Origin: Sulfuritalea sp.
GTDB lineage: Bacteria > Pseudomonadota > Gammaproteobacteria > Burkholderiales > Rhodocyclaceae
Assembly: GCA_016708585.1 (NCBI GenBank)
Contig: JADJFK010000023.1
Coordinates: 12,464 to 76,463, forward strand
Reading direction: 5' to 3'
Length of the DNA stretch: 64,000 nucleotides
Shown here: positions 1 through 8,731 of the stretch, one piece after another
Numbering within the stretch: the first letter of the stretch is position 1
Layout: the number at the start of each line of letters is the position of its first letter
Made by a program: the position numbers and the translations under genes
The notes under the pieces: generated by a model
Seen by the model: only the letters and a program-made list of their open reading frames with translations
Database searches by the model: none
What the model was told of the DNA's origin: nothing

Positions 1-2
1 GG

Positions 3-380
3 CACGCCCTGCCGGTCGAACCGCCGGCCATCTACCCGGAACGCGAACTGAGCTACCTCGCCAACGTGCTCAACAACCGCGCCCGCGACTTCTACCGCAA
101 GCACGGCGTGGCACTGATCGCCGACGCGTATGAAGCCGACACCACGCCGGGCGAGGTCTCGCTGATGATCACCAAGCACTGCCTGCGCTACAGCCACAGC
201 CTGTGCCCGAAGGAGGCCAAGGGCTGGGTCAAGGGCGTGAATGCCGAGCCCATGGTGCTGGTCAACGGCAAGGAACGCCTGACGCTGAAATTCGACTGCA
301 AGGCCTGCGAGATGCATGTCATGGGCAAGGCGAAGAAAAACCGCCAGATCCCCATCCATCCGATTCCGCATCACGCATGA
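3..380 (+). CDS. U32 family peptidase, C-terminal part (truncated by window edge)
   Basis: The reading frame is open from the window edge and ends with TGA at 378-380, so only about the last 125 residues are present. The segment has the C-terminal features of U32 (collagenase-like) peptidases: a YLANVLNNRARDFYRKHGV stretch, then a cysteine-bearing tail with CLRYSHSLCPKE and FDCKACEMHVMG, which resembles the cluster-binding region of this family. Family members of this type act on 23S rRNA hydroxylation or related RNA modification in other bacteria; which subfamily this one belongs to cannot be told from the tail. A repeat copy starts right after the stop, and dusC follows on the same strand. 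Confidence 0.75.
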   Translation, partial: HALPVEPPAIYPERELSYLANVLNNRARDFYRKHGVALIADAYEADTTPGEVSLMITKHCLRYSHSLCPKEAKGWVKGVNAEPMVLVNGKERLTLKFDCKACEMHVMGKAKKNRQIPIHPIPHHA

Positions 381-447
381 GCAAAAAGTTATGTCTACGG
401 CAAAGCCGGAGACGGTATCCCTTGCGGACGGCGCCGGCGACACGGCA
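381..447. repeat. Hairpin repeat HR-1, copy 1
   Basis: Sixty-seven bases between the U32 peptidase stop and the dusC start match a second copy at 2516-2579 almost base for base. The centre is an inverted repeat, GTCTACGGC, AAA, GCCGGAGAC, with one mismatch in this copy. It may act as a terminator-like or REP-like element between the two genes. Confidence 0.8.
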
Positions 448-1419
448 ATGAAACTGATCCTCGCGCCCATGGAAGGCCTCGCCGACGACGTGCTGCGCGG
501 CGTGCTGACCGGTGCCGGCGGCTACGACTGGTGCGTCACCGAATTTGTCCGCGTCACCGATGCCGTGCTGCCGCACCGCTGCTACACGCGGCTCTCGCCC
601 GAACTGGCCCACGGCGCGCGCACCGCGGCCGGCACCCCGGTGCGCATCCAGCTGCTGGGCAACGATCCGGAGATGCTGGCGGCCAACGCCGCCCACCTCG
701 CCCGCCTCCACCCCTTCGGCATCGACCTCAACTTCGGCTGCCCGACGCCGCTGGTGAACCGCCATCGCGGCGGCGCCGCACTGCTGAACGAGCCCGAGCT
801 GTTGCACCGCATCGCCGCCGCCGTGCGCGCCGCCGTCCCGCGCGAACTGCCGGTCACGGCCAAGATGCGCCTCGGCATCGACGACACCAGCAAGGCCATC
901 GACTGCGCGCTGGCCCTCGAAGCCGGCGGCGTGAACGAACTCGTGGTGCATGCCCGCACCCGGGCCGACGGCTACAAGCCGCTGGCGCGCTGGGAATGGG
1001 TGGCGCACATCCGCGCGGCGGTGAAGCTGCCGCTGATCGCCAACGGCGAAGTGTGGACCGTCGCCGACTGGCACGCGATCCGCGCCGCCACCGGCTGCGA
1101 CGACGTCATGCTCGGCCGCGGCGCGGTGGCCGACCCGCTGCTGGCGCGGCGCATCCGCGGCGAAGCGGCAGCGGAACCGGACGCTGTCGACTGGCGCGAG
1201 ATCGAAGCCATGCTCGCCGACTTCTGGGCCCGCGTGCAACGCAAGGTGCTCCCCGCCCAATCCCCCGGCCGCCTCAAGCAGTGGCTGGGCCTGATGCGGC
1301 GCAGCTACCCGCAGGCGGAGCGTCTGTTTCACGCCGTGCGCGAAGCCCGGCGCGGACCGGAGGTCAATGCCATCCTGGCGCGCGAAGGCATGATCGCGGA
1401 GGTGTGCGAGGCGGCTTGA
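448..1419 (+). CDS. dusC: tRNA-dihydrouridine(16) synthase DusC
   Basis: An FMN enzyme that reduces uridine in the tRNA D-loop. The 323-residue product starts MKLILAPMEG, the family N-terminus, so ATG 448 is preferred over the in-frame ATG at 391, which lies inside the repeat. The active-site loop NFGCPTPLVNRHRGG carries the catalytic cysteine, and VTAKMRLG, HARTR and ANGEVW are FMN/tRNA-binding motifs of Dus proteins. The extra QW-rich C-terminal region (LKQWLGLMRRSYPQA) fits the DusC rather than the DusA/B branch. It follows the peptidase gene by 67 bases and could be co-transcribed through the hairpin repeat. Confidence 0.9.
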   Translation: MKLILAPMEGLADDVLRGVLTGAGGYDWCVTEFVRVTDAVLPHRCYTRLSPELAHGARTAAGTPVRIQLLGNDPEMLAANAAHLARLHPFGIDLNFGCPTPLVNRHRGGAALLNEPELLHRIAAAVRAAVPRELPVTAKMRLGIDDTSKAIDCALALEAGGVNELVVHARTRADGYKPLARWEWVAHIRAAVKLPLIANGEVWTVADWHAIRAATGCDDVMLGRGAVADPLLARRIRGEAAAEPDAVDWREIEAMLADFWARVQRKVLPAQSPGRLKQWLGLMRRSYPQAERLFHAVREARRGPEVNAILAREGMIAEVCEAA

Positions 1420-1640
1420 GCGTTGCTGGAATAGGCTGTTGCCGGCCAGCAAGCGACAGTGGCGTCACTCCTCCATTGCGGACGCTGGACCAGCGTGATT
1501 TCCCGTGAGCAACCATTAAACCAAGGCCACCTTGAATCTTCTGCTTGAATTTTGGCTGTCGATCGGCCGGTCAAGATTGCTACTCCATATACGCGGTTGC
1601 GCAATCACTCTCGGACATCTTCCAATTCGCACCTCCTTCG

Positions 1641-1662
1641 TATAACATACAAAGCAGTTATA
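1641..1662. promoter_or_regulatory. Candidate operator of the VapBC-like module
   Basis: Inverted repeat TATAAC, 10-base spacer, GTTATA, just upstream of the ribosome-binding site (GGAGGGAG) and ATG of the antitoxin. Ribbon-helix-helix antitoxins repress their own operon at such sites. The rest of 1420-1640 shows no gene or other clear signal. Confidence 0.4.
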
Positions 1663-1680
1663 TGCACGGAGGGAGTAATC

Positions 1681-1917
1681 ATGAACTTCAATATTTACCT
1701 TGACGATGAAACTGGTCAGCAGCTCAGCAAAGTTGCCAAGAAGATTGGCGAAAGCCGGAATGCGCTGGTTCGCCAAGCAGTGAGCGAGTGGCTGAATAGG
1801 CGCGGCAAACCTCAGTGGCCGGCAGAACTGCTTGCCTTCAAGGGCATGGCCGACATGCCGCTATTTGAAGCAAGCAGGGACCGCCTCAAGCCGCCGGCAG
1901 CAGACCCTCTGGCATGA
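1681..1917 (+). CDS. Ribbon-helix-helix (CopG-type) antitoxin
   Basis: A 78-residue protein whose N-terminus, NFNIYLDDETGQQLSKVAKK followed by IGESRNALVRQAVSEWL, is a classic ribbon-helix-helix DNA-binding fold: one beta strand and two helices. The C-terminal 30 residues would wrap the partner toxin. ATG 1681 is preceded by a strong GGAGGGAG ribosome-binding site. The stop overlaps the start of the PIN-domain gene by four bases (ATGA), the usual coupling of antitoxin and toxin. The two probably repress their own promoter through the inverted repeat at 1641-1662. Confidence 0.85.
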   Translation: MNFNIYLDDETGQQLSKVAKKIGESRNALVRQAVSEWLNRRGKPQWPAELLAFKGMADMPLFEASRDRLKPPAADPLA

Positions 1918-2312
1918 AGTATCTGCTCGACACCTGCACGGTCTCTGATTTCGTCAAGGGCCAACCCAATGTCCTGGCGCGCGTCAAAGCCACACCACCG
2001 AATCTGATAGGCGTATCTGCGCTTACGCGCATGGAGGTTGATTACGGCCTGGCGCTCAACACTGAGCGCGCAAAAAAGCTGGCGCCGATACTGGACGCGT
2101 TTTTTTCAACCATCGTCACGCTGCCGTTTGATGAAGCTGATGCGCAGGCCGCCGCGGCAATTCGTGCGGCGCTCAAGACCCAGGGTCAGCCAATCGGTGC
2201 TTACGATGTTCTGATAGCTGGAACAGGACTGGCGCGGGGATTGGTGGTGGTTACATCGAATGTTGGCGAGTTCAAACGAGTCAGCGGATTACAGGTTGAG
2301 GATTGGAGGTGA
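1914..2312 (+). CDS. vapC: PIN-domain ribonuclease toxin, VapC family
   Basis: 132 residues with the PIN-domain acidic residues in order: the DTC motif in MKYLLDTCTV (first Asp), E in TRMEVDYGL, D in GAYDVLIAGTG and the terminal TSNVGEF (normally TxDxxxF, here Asn replaces the last conserved Asp). VapC toxins cleave tRNA or rRNA using Mg2+ held by these acids. The Asn is seen in some VapC proteins, so loss of activity is not certain. The gene is translationally coupled to the antitoxin upstream. Confidence 0.88.
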   Translation: MKYLLDTCTVSDFVKGQPNVLARVKATPPNLIGVSALTRMEVDYGLALNTERAKKLAPILDAFFSTIVTLPFDEADAQAAAAIRAALKTQGQPIGAYDVLIAGTGLARGLVVVTSNVGEFKRVSGLQVEDWR

Positions 2313-2330
2313 AGTCGGAGACCGGCCAAC

Positions 2331-2420
2331 TGCCGTCATTCCGGGGCCGTGCAGCGGAACCCGGAACCAGCGTCCTGGCTCGAACGCCGCTGGATTCCTG
2401 CATTCGCGGGAATGACGGCA
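2331..2420. repeat. 90-bp palindromic intergenic repeat (NEMIS/MITE-like)
   Basis: Starts TGCCGTCATTCC and ends with its exact complement GGAATGACGGCA; the right arm includes CTGGATTCCTGCATTCGCGG, a sequence type very common in intergenic repeats of Beta- and Gammaproteobacteria. It lies just after the toxin gene. It has no coding capacity, and could have been mobilised in trans or act as an RNA hairpin. Confidence 0.7.
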
Positions 2421-2515
2421 ACGGGCACCAAGCTGCCCTATCCTCCTCGCGAATGACCCGCGGTTAGCCGAGCCGGACGCATCGTTGCCCCTTGTTCGCC
2501 GGCACTGCACTTACC

Positions 2516-2579
2516 GCAAAAAGTCATGTCTCCGGCAAAGCCGGAGACGGTATTCCTTGCGGACGACGACGACACGGCG
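2516..2579. repeat. Hairpin repeat HR-1, copy 2
   Basis: Second copy of the element at 381-447. Here the stem is perfect: GTCTCCGGC at 2528-2536 and GCCGGAGAC at 2540-2548 around an AAA loop. It sits at the 3' end of the MazF-like gene, which is read on the other strand, so it could terminate that transcript. Confidence 0.8.
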
Positions 2580-2584
2580 ATTCA

Positions 2585-2980
2585 TCACGCCAGGCGGACG
2601 ATCTGGTTCAGGCATTCGCAGACCTGGGCCAGCACGCTGTCGGACAGGCGTCCAAGCGGGTGCGGTCGGGCGCCGCGCAGGCGCCAATCGAAGGACTTCG
2701 GCTGATGGCACAGCACGTAGCTGGTCTGCCCGGCCTTGCGCCCCTTGGCCGCGCCCGCGGCAACCGCGAAGGGGTTGTCCGCGTTGTAGGCGGCCGTGGT
2801 CATCGGCAGGCCGATGACCAGCGAGGTTCTGTCGTTGAAGACCGCCGGCGACAGCACCAGGAAGTGATGGACGTCGCGCATCTCGCGGCCGACCTGCGGG
2901 TTGCAGTCGATCCAGATGATGTCCTGCCGGTCGGGTACCCATGCGCTGCGCGCGGAACTCACGCCCGGCTTGCGCGTCAC
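2585..2980 (-). CDS. MazF/ChpB-type mRNA interferase toxin
   Basis: 131 residues from GTG 2980, in an overlap with the antitoxin stop (GTGA). DRQDIIWIDCNPQVGREM and HHFLVLSPAVFNDRTSLVIG match the N-terminal beta-barrel of PemK/MazF endoribonucleases, where the Arg and Thr/Ser of the second segment are catalytic; PMTT and VLCHQPKSFDW are further family positions. MazF toxins cut mRNA at short sequences. A second GTG at 2983 is equally possible. The hairpin repeat lies immediately downstream. Confidence 0.85.
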   Translation of the reverse strand: MTRKPGVSSARSAWVPDRQDIIWIDCNPQVGREMRDVHHFLVLSPAVFNDRTSLVIGLPMTTAAYNADNPFAVAAGAAKGRKAGQTSYVLCHQPKSFDWRLRGARPHPLGRLSDSVLAQVCECLNQIVRLA

Positions 2981-3228
2981 CACCGCTCGGCACCGATGCG
3001 CTGGCTGACCATGGCTTCGCCGCCGTGACGCGCCGGATCGAAACGGGCCAGCCGTTGTTCGAGCGTCGGCGCGGCTTCGGCTACGGGCGTGATGAGCACA
3101 ACCCCTTGTTCCACCGATACCCGGACCCGCTGGTCCACGCGCAATTGCGCCGCGCGCGCGACAGCCGCGGGCAAGCGGACGCCAAGATTGTTGCCCCATT
3201 GCTTGATGTCGAGGACGGCCGAGGTCAT
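2977..3228 (-). CDS. MazE/AbrB-type antitoxin
   Basis: 83 residues. The SpoVT/AbrB swapped-hairpin domain is clear in DIKQWGNNLGVRLPAAVA and LRVDQRVRVSVEQGVVLI, followed by a C-terminal tail (LEQRLARFDPARHGGE) of the kind that blocks the MazF active site. It is the first gene of the pair and overlaps the toxin start. A candidate operator with arms TGTTTA and TAAACA lies at 3245-3266, directly upstream. Confidence 0.88.
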   Translation of the reverse strand: MTSAVLDIKQWGNNLGVRLPAAVARAAQLRVDQRVRVSVEQGVVLITPVAEAAPTLEQRLARFDPARHGGEAMVSQRIGAERW

Positions 3229-3244
3229 GGTCTGCTCCGATAAA

Positions 3245-3266
3245 TGTTTATACGTCAGTCTAAACA
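3245..3266. promoter_or_regulatory. Candidate operator/promoter of the MazEF-like module
   Basis: Six-base inverted repeat TGTTTA and TAAACA with a 10-base spacer, 17 bases upstream of the antitoxin ATG on the minus strand. It overlaps a GTATAAAC box that could serve as a -10 element. The arm and spacer sizes match those upstream of the VapBC-like pair. Confidence 0.4.
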
Positions 3267-3411
3267 CCCTTTGGCGGCCTGTCAGAGCATTGCGCGGAAA
3301 GCGAATCAACCGCCTTGCGCCTGCAATTCCAGCTGTGGAGAACACCATGCCATGGGTACCCTCGTCGCCCTGACAATCTTCGCCCTCGCCGCCGCTGGCG
3401 GTGCGGCGACG

Positions 3412-3813
3412 CTACGCCACCCGCGCCAGAAACGCGCCCAGGCCCTGGTCGACGGTAAGGATGTGCTCGGTGAGCCAGCGATCCAGGTAGCGGATTTCGT
3501 CTTCCGTAACGGCATAGCCGGTCTGCGCCAGCTTCGCCTGCCATTCCCGCGCCGCGTCGATCAGCTCGCGGTGCGCCGCCTTGTGCGGCTCGATCCCGGG
3601 AAAGCCGTGCTTGAGCATCAGCCGCTCCTCGTGGCTGAAGTGCCAGACCGTGCAGTTGATCAGCTCCTCCAGCGTCGCCGCCAGGTACGCGGCGGATTCG
3701 CCGGCGGCAGCGGCGCGGTTGAGTTCGTTGAACAGCGCGATCAGGAGGCGATGATCGTCGTCGATCTCGGCCACGCCGACGCTGAGGATGCTGCTCCAGG
3801 CGATGTCCTTCAT
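3412..3813 (-). CDS. Bacteriohemerythrin
   Basis: A 133-residue stand-alone hemerythrin. The di-iron ligand pattern is complete: IDDDHRLLIALFNEL (first His), TVWHFSHEERLM (His and HxxxE-type pair), HGFPGIEPHKAAHRELI (two His) and WLTEHILTVD (final His and Asp). The N-terminal W-S-x8-GV-x-E/D-I-D pattern is typical. These proteins bind O2 reversibly and can sense or store it. It is divergent from the pga operon, with 139 bases between the two starts. The 183 bases on its 3' side (3229-3411) hold only the antitoxin promoter region. Confidence 0.92.
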   Translation of the reverse strand: MKDIAWSSILSVGVAEIDDDHRLLIALFNELNRAAAAGESAAYLAATLEELINCTVWHFSHEERLMLKHGFPGIEPHKAAHRELIDAAREWQAKLAQTGYAVTEDEIRYLDRWLTEHILTVDQGLGAFLARVA

Positions 3814-3952
3814 GTTGCCCTCCCTTGGCAGATGTTTGTTCCACTCTAACCCAATCTGCGTCGCCCGGCGACCGCGGGAAAGGCGCCCGAAGGAATGCGC
3901 CGCGCCGGCGCGGCGGCAACTGTTGGGGACGTACTTGCTAGAATTTGCCTGT

Positions 3953-5902
3953 ATGCCAATTCGCCCCTCCTTCCCTTTGTCGCTGCTGCTATGTATCGGC
4001 AGCGGCGCCATGGCTGCCGGCACCGAATGGAGTCCTCCCCGTGAAGCCGGTGTCAGTTCCCTGAGGGAAAGGCCGGACGATGCCGGGAAGTCGGACGCCG
4101 CGCGGCAGGACGAAATCCGCCTCAAAGGCTACAAACAACCCACGACGCCCGGCGACCCGCTTGACAGCGGACTGCAGCGCGGCATCGCCGGCGACCGGAT
4201 CGCGCTCGAGATTCGCTACGGCATCATCGATCGCAACACCTTGCGCGGGCCCGGGCGGTTTGCGCGCCTCGACCGGGCACTGGCCGCCAGCGACGCCCTG
4301 GCCGCCGAGTTTCTCGCCGGCAAGGCGCCCGACGCCGAAGATCAACGCCAGTTGGCCGATCGCATGAGCGCGCTGTTTTACCGCCGGCGCATGTCGGATG
4401 TTGTGGCGCTGTACGAAGCCTTTCTCGCCCGTGGCCTGGCGGTGCCGGTCTGGGCCAGGCGCGATGTCGCCGGCAGCTATCTCGCACTGCGCCGGCCGCA
4501 AAACGCGGTGACGCTCTATCGCGAAGTCATCGCGGCCAACCCGGATGATTTCGAGGCCAACCTCGGCCTGTTCTACGCGCTGGTCGAATGCGAGGAGCTC
4601 GACCTTGCCACGGCGCACATCGACGCCTATGCGGCCCGGCTGCCCGAGCGCCGCCATCGCGACGGCAGGTACAACGGCGAGCGCCTGAGCGTCGACATCA
4701 CGGCGGACCAGGCGCGCATCTACGGCGACCGCCTGCAGGAAGCGCAGGTGCGCATCGAAGCCAGAACGGCGGCATCGCCCTTCAACAGCGAAGCACGCCA
4801 GGCCGCAGCGTCGCTCGCGCTGGCGCGCGGCTGGTCGCGGCAGGGCGAACAGATGCTGCGCCGGCTGGAAGGATCCGATCCGGAAAACCCCGCGGTGAAG
4901 GCCGACCTCGCCGAAGTGGGGCTGGGCCTGCAGGACTGGGCGGGCGCGCGGGAAAGCTTAGACCGCGCCGTCGAGCTCGATCCCGACAATAGCGGCGTCC
5001 GCCGCGCACGCGAAACCTTCGCCCTGCACAATCGCTCCGAATTCTTCAGCGAGGCCGGCTTCGGCCGTGGCCAGGACAGCGCCTACAGCGGCAGCCGCGA
5101 CTGGTCGCTCGACAGCTGGCTGTACAGCCCGCCGCTGGCCGCACGCTGGCGGATTTTTGCCCACCACTTCACGAGCAGCGCCGATCTCGATGGCGACACA
5201 ACGGAATGGCAACGCACCGGCATCGGCGCGGAATGGCGCTGGCAGGGCTGGCGCGTCACCGGGGAGCTCAATGACGGCAGCGGCGTGAAGGCCGGCCTGA
5301 CCGCTACCGCCAGATGGAAGGCGGATGACTACTGGACCTTCTATGGCGCCGCAGAGAGCGTCACCAACCAGATCCCGCTGCGCGCGGTACAAAGCGGGGT
5401 ACGGGCCAGTCGCGCCAGCGCGGCCGCGAACTGGCAGGCCAACGAATCACGGAAACTTGCGGCGGATGTAACCGCCACCAGCTTCTCCGACAACAACCGG
5501 CGCACCGAGGTCAGCGTCGCCTGGTTCGAACGCTGGTCCAGCGGCCCGCGCTGGATGTTCGAGACCACGCTGGGCGCCAACGCTTCGCACAACACGCTGG
5601 ATAAAGGGGTCGCCTACTTCAATCCGGAGGACGACCAGTCCCTGTGGCTGACCGCCGCCGTGGAAAATCTGGCCTGGCGCAGCTACGAGCGCTCCTTCCG
5701 CCAGCGCCTGGCGCTGACTGGCGGCCGCTACTGGCAGCGACACTATGGGTCTGGCTCTATCGAAACCATCGAATACAGCCACCGCTGGGAACTTGAACGC
5801 GACCTGTCGGTCCGCTACGGGATCGGGCGCAGCCTTCGCCCTTACGACGGCGAGCGCGAGGCACGAAGCTTTGGCCAGTTGAGCGTGCTATGGCGATTCT
5901 GA
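3953..5902 (+). CDS. pgaA: Poly-beta-1,6-N-acetylglucosamine outer-membrane export protein PgaA
   Basis: 649 residues from ATG 3953; the start gives a signal peptide (SFPLSLLLCIGSGAMAAG). Residues about 30-360 are TPR-like helices (ALYEAFLARGL, AVTLYREVIAANPDDFEAN, ESLDRAVELDPDNSGVRRA), which in PgaA bind deacetylated polymer and PgaB in the periplasm. The remainder alternates aromatic beta strands and ends FGQLSVLWRF, with the C-terminal Phe of an outer-membrane barrel. It is the first gene of pgaABCD and overlaps pgaB by 13 bases. Confidence 0.9.
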   Translation: MPIRPSFPLSLLLCIGSGAMAAGTEWSPPREAGVSSLRERPDDAGKSDAARQDEIRLKGYKQPTTPGDPLDSGLQRGIAGDRIALEIRYGIIDRNTLRGPGRFARLDRALAASDALAAEFLAGKAPDAEDQRQLADRMSALFYRRRMSDVVALYEAFLARGLAVPVWARRDVAGSYLALRRPQNAVTLYREVIAANPDDFEANLGLFYALVECEELDLATAHIDAYAARLPERRHRDGRYNGERLSVDITADQARIYGDRLQEAQVRIEARTAASPFNSEARQAAASLALARGWSRQGEQMLRRLEGSDPENPAVKADLAEVGLGLQDWAGARESLDRAVELDPDNSGVRRARETFALHNRSEFFSEAGFGRGQDSAYSGSRDWSLDSWLYSPPLAARWRIFAHHFTSSADLDGDTTEWQRTGIGAEWRWQGWRVTGELNDGSGVKAGLTATARWKADDYWTFYGAAESVTNQIPLRAVQSGVRASRASAAANWQANESRKLAADVTATSFSDNNRRTEVSVAWFERWSSGPRWMFETTLGANASHNTLDKGVAYFNPEDDQSLWLTAAVENLAWRSYERSFRQRLALTGGRYWQRHYGSGSIETIEYSHRWELERDLSVRYGIGRSLRPYDGEREARSFGQLSVLWRF

Positions 5903-7434
5903 TCCGTTTCCTCTTCCTGCTGCTGGCATTGCCTGCCCTCGCCCACGCGGCGGGCAGCTACATCGCACTCAGCTATCACGAAGTGGAAGGCGACGCTGCG
6001 CCGCTGACCTCGCCCACGGCAATCCGCGTCTCCGACCTGGCGGCGCAGTTCGCCTGGCTCAAGGCCAACGGCTACCAGCCGGTCAGTGTCGAAGCAATCA
6101 TCACCGCGCACAACGGCGGTGCGGCGTTGCCGCCGAAGGCGGTGCTGCTGACCTTCGACGACGGGCTGAAGGACGTCCATACGCGCGCATTTCCGCTGCT
6201 CAGGCAGTTCAACTACCCGGCCGGAATCGCCCTGGTAGGGGCCTGGCTGGATGTCGAGGCCGGCAAGACGGTCGATTACGATGGCAAGCCCCGCCCCCGC
6301 GAAGATTTCGTCACCTGGGATGAAGTGCGCGAAATGCAGCGCTCCGGCCTGATCGAAGTGGCCACGCACGCTTACGACCTGCATCAGGGCATCCCCGCCA
6401 ACCCGCAGGGCAATACCGAGCCGGCCGCGATCACCCGCCGCTACGCCGACGGACGCTATGAGCAGGACGCCGAGTATCTGGCACGGATAGAACGGGATCT
6501 CGCCGCCAGCAGCCGCTCGATCCGGCGCCAGACCGGCATCGCGCCGCGCATCCTGGTCTGGCCTTACGGACGCAGCAACCTGGCCGGGCAGGCCATCGCC
6601 GCCAAGCTCGGCATGACCGGCGGCTTTACGCTGGAAGACGGGGCCACCAGGACCTCGGCACCGCTGCTCCAGATCCGCCGCTACCTGATAGAAAACAGCC
6701 CTTCGCTGCAAGGCTTTGCCGAACTCCTGCGCAGCGTCTGGTCACCCGACCCGGCGCGCAGCGTCAGGCTTGCGCCCGGCCAATGGCAGGACGAGAATGC
6801 CGAGCTCTCCGCCACGCTCGACCGCCTGCTCGCGCTGCAGCCCAACATCGCTTTCGTCGCGCCGACGCTGACGCGCGACGGCAGGGAATTCGCGCTGTTC
6901 ACCACCCCTCGCCTCCCGCTTGCGCGCGACAGCCTCAACCACATCGCGTGGCAGACCGAGAGGCGCGCCGGGGTGCCGGTTTTCATCGACCTGCCCGACC
7001 ACTGGTTGAGCGAGGTCGAACTGATCGCCGATCTCGCGCGCCATGTAAACTTTTCCGGTTTGCGCCTGCGCGCCATGCCCGGCAGCGCCCTGGCGAAGCA
7101 GGTACGCGTCGCGGCCGAGCGCTGGCGCTGGCCGCTCAAGTTCGTGTATGCGCTGGACAAGACACCGGCCGCCGATATCTGGGCAACGCTGGCGGAGAAG
7201 GACCTGATCGTCCTGCCGGCGACCGGGGCCAATATCGCGGCGCTCCCGGCCGAGGCGAAGACAAAGGTGTTGCTCGAATTCGACCCGGCATTGCCCGCCG
7301 CGGAAATCGCGACGCGGATGCGCCAACTGGAAGCCGAGGGTTTCCGCCAGTTCGGCCTGGCCGGTTTCCCGCAAGACGGCATGAGCATCATCGGTCCGGT
7401 TCTCTCGCTGCGCTCGCAGCCGCAGTTGAGGTAG
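5890..7434 (+). CDS. pgaB: Poly-beta-1,6-N-acetylglucosamine N-deacetylase PgaB, short form
   Basis: 514 residues. A signal peptide (FLFLLLALPALAHAAG) precedes a polysaccharide deacetylase domain with SYHEV, the metal-binding Asp pair in LLTFDDGLKD, and HAYDLH with the zinc His. PgaB removes acetyl groups from the nascent polymer, which is needed for export through PgaA. The C-terminal half (about residues 290-514) corresponds to the PNAG-binding/hydrolase-like domain but is roughly 150 residues shorter than in E. coli PgaB, so binding or cleavage by this part may be reduced. No lipobox cysteine is evident near the cleavage site. Confidence 0.88.
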   Translation: MAILIRFLFLLLALPALAHAAGSYIALSYHEVEGDAAPLTSPTAIRVSDLAAQFAWLKANGYQPVSVEAIITAHNGGAALPPKAVLLTFDDGLKDVHTRAFPLLRQFNYPAGIALVGAWLDVEAGKTVDYDGKPRPREDFVTWDEVREMQRSGLIEVATHAYDLHQGIPANPQGNTEPAAITRRYADGRYEQDAEYLARIERDLAASSRSIRRQTGIAPRILVWPYGRSNLAGQAIAAKLGMTGGFTLEDGATRTSAPLLQIRRYLIENSPSLQGFAELLRSVWSPDPARSVRLAPGQWQDENAELSATLDRLLALQPNIAFVAPTLTRDGREFALFTTPRLPLARDSLNHIAWQTERRAGVPVFIDLPDHWLSEVELIADLARHVNFSGLRLRAMPGSALAKQVRVAAERWRWPLKFVYALDKTPAADIWATLAEKDLIVLPATGANIAALPAEAKTKVLLEFDPALPAAEIATRMRQLEAEGFRQFGLAGFPQDGMSIIGPVLSLRSQPQLR

Positions 7435-7440
7435 GCAGGG

Positions 7441-8731
7441 ATGACGCTACCTTCCCTGCTTGGAGATTTCTGGGGCGCGATTCTCGCCTACGTATTCTTC
7501 TATCCGGTATTGATGTCGATGATCTGGATGGTCGGCGGCATCGTTTTCTACTTTCGCTACGAGCGCAAGCCGCATCGGAACGTTGCCCAGCCGCCGGCGC
7601 GCGACGACTACCCGCTGGTCGCGGTGCTGGTGCCGTGCTTCAACGAGGAGGCCCATGCCGAGGAAACCATCGAAGCGCTGATGGAGCTCAAGTATCCGAA
7701 TTTCGAGATCATCGCCATCAACGACGGCAGCAAGGATCGCACCGGCGAGCTGCTCAATGAACTGGCGGAGAGGTTCCCGCGCCTGCGCGTGGTGCACCAG
7801 ATCGAGAACCAGGGCAAGGCCGTCGGCCTGAATACGGCGGCGCTGCTCACCCGCGCCGAAATCCTGGTCGGCATCGACGGCGACGCCCGCCTCGACCCCT
7901 ACTCGCTTGAACTGGCTGGTCCGGCATTTTGACGAACCCGAAGTGGGCGCGGTCACCGGCAACCCGCGCGTGCGCAATCGCTCGACGCTGCTGGGACGGA
8001 TCCAGGTCGGCGAGTTCTCGTCCATCGTCGGCCTGATCAAGCGCGCCCAGCGCTCGATCGGCCTGATTTTCACCGTCTCCGGCGTCATCGCCGCCTTCCG
8101 CCGCAGCGCCTTGCACGAGGTGGGCTACTGGAGCCCGGAGAAACTCACGGAAGACGTGGATATCTCCTGGAAGCTGCAACTGGCCGACTGGGAAGTGCGC
8201 TTCGAGCCGCGCGCGCTGTGCTGGATCCTGATGCCGGAAACCCTGGGCGGACTGTGGAAACAGCGCCTGCGCTGGTCGATGGGCGGCACCCAGGTCCTGC
8301 TCGACTACTGGCCGCAGCTGTTCGGCTGGCAGACCCTGCGCCTCTGGCCGCTGGTCATCGAATACGCGATGAGCATGCTCTGGGCCTGCCTGTTCGCCGT
8401 GCTCGCCGTCTATCGAACCATGGACCTGATCATCTACAAAATCGACCTGCAGAGCGCGCCCATCCTGCTCATGGGCTGGGCCGGGCTGCTGATCGCCACC
8501 ACCTGCATGGTGCAGATGGCGCTGAGCCTGGCGCTCGACCGCCCCTATGATCGCGGCCTGCTGAAAAACTATTTCTGGATGATCTGGTATCCCTTCGTCT
8601 ACTGGATCATCACCGCGGCGACCGCTGTGGTCGCCATCCCCAAAACCCTCGCACGGGAAACCGGAAAGCGCGCACGATGGACAAGTCCCGACCGGGGCAT
8701 CACGCCCAACGACCCGAACGCCTCCCGCTGA
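7441..8731 (+). pseudogene. pgaC: Poly-beta-1,6-N-acetylglucosamine synthase PgaC, apparent frameshift
   Basis: GT2 processive synthase with the family order: TM helices, VLVPCFNEE, INDGSKDRTGELLN and GIDGDARLDP in the first frame, then VGAVTGNPRVRNRSTL, TEDVDISWKL (catalytic D) and QRLRWSMGG in the next frame, ending RARWTSPDRGI as in E. coli PgaC. The switch lies between about 7890 and 7910, near CCCC in GACCCCTAC. Removing one base gives a continuous protein of about 429 residues. Nothing else is damaged, so an assembly indel is more likely than true loss. If the shift is real, the cell cannot make the polymer. Confidence 0.85.

Noticed and set aside
319..1452. Minus-strand open frame opposite dusC
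   Set aside because: His/Gln/Arg-rich translation typical of an antisense shadow; dusC is certain.
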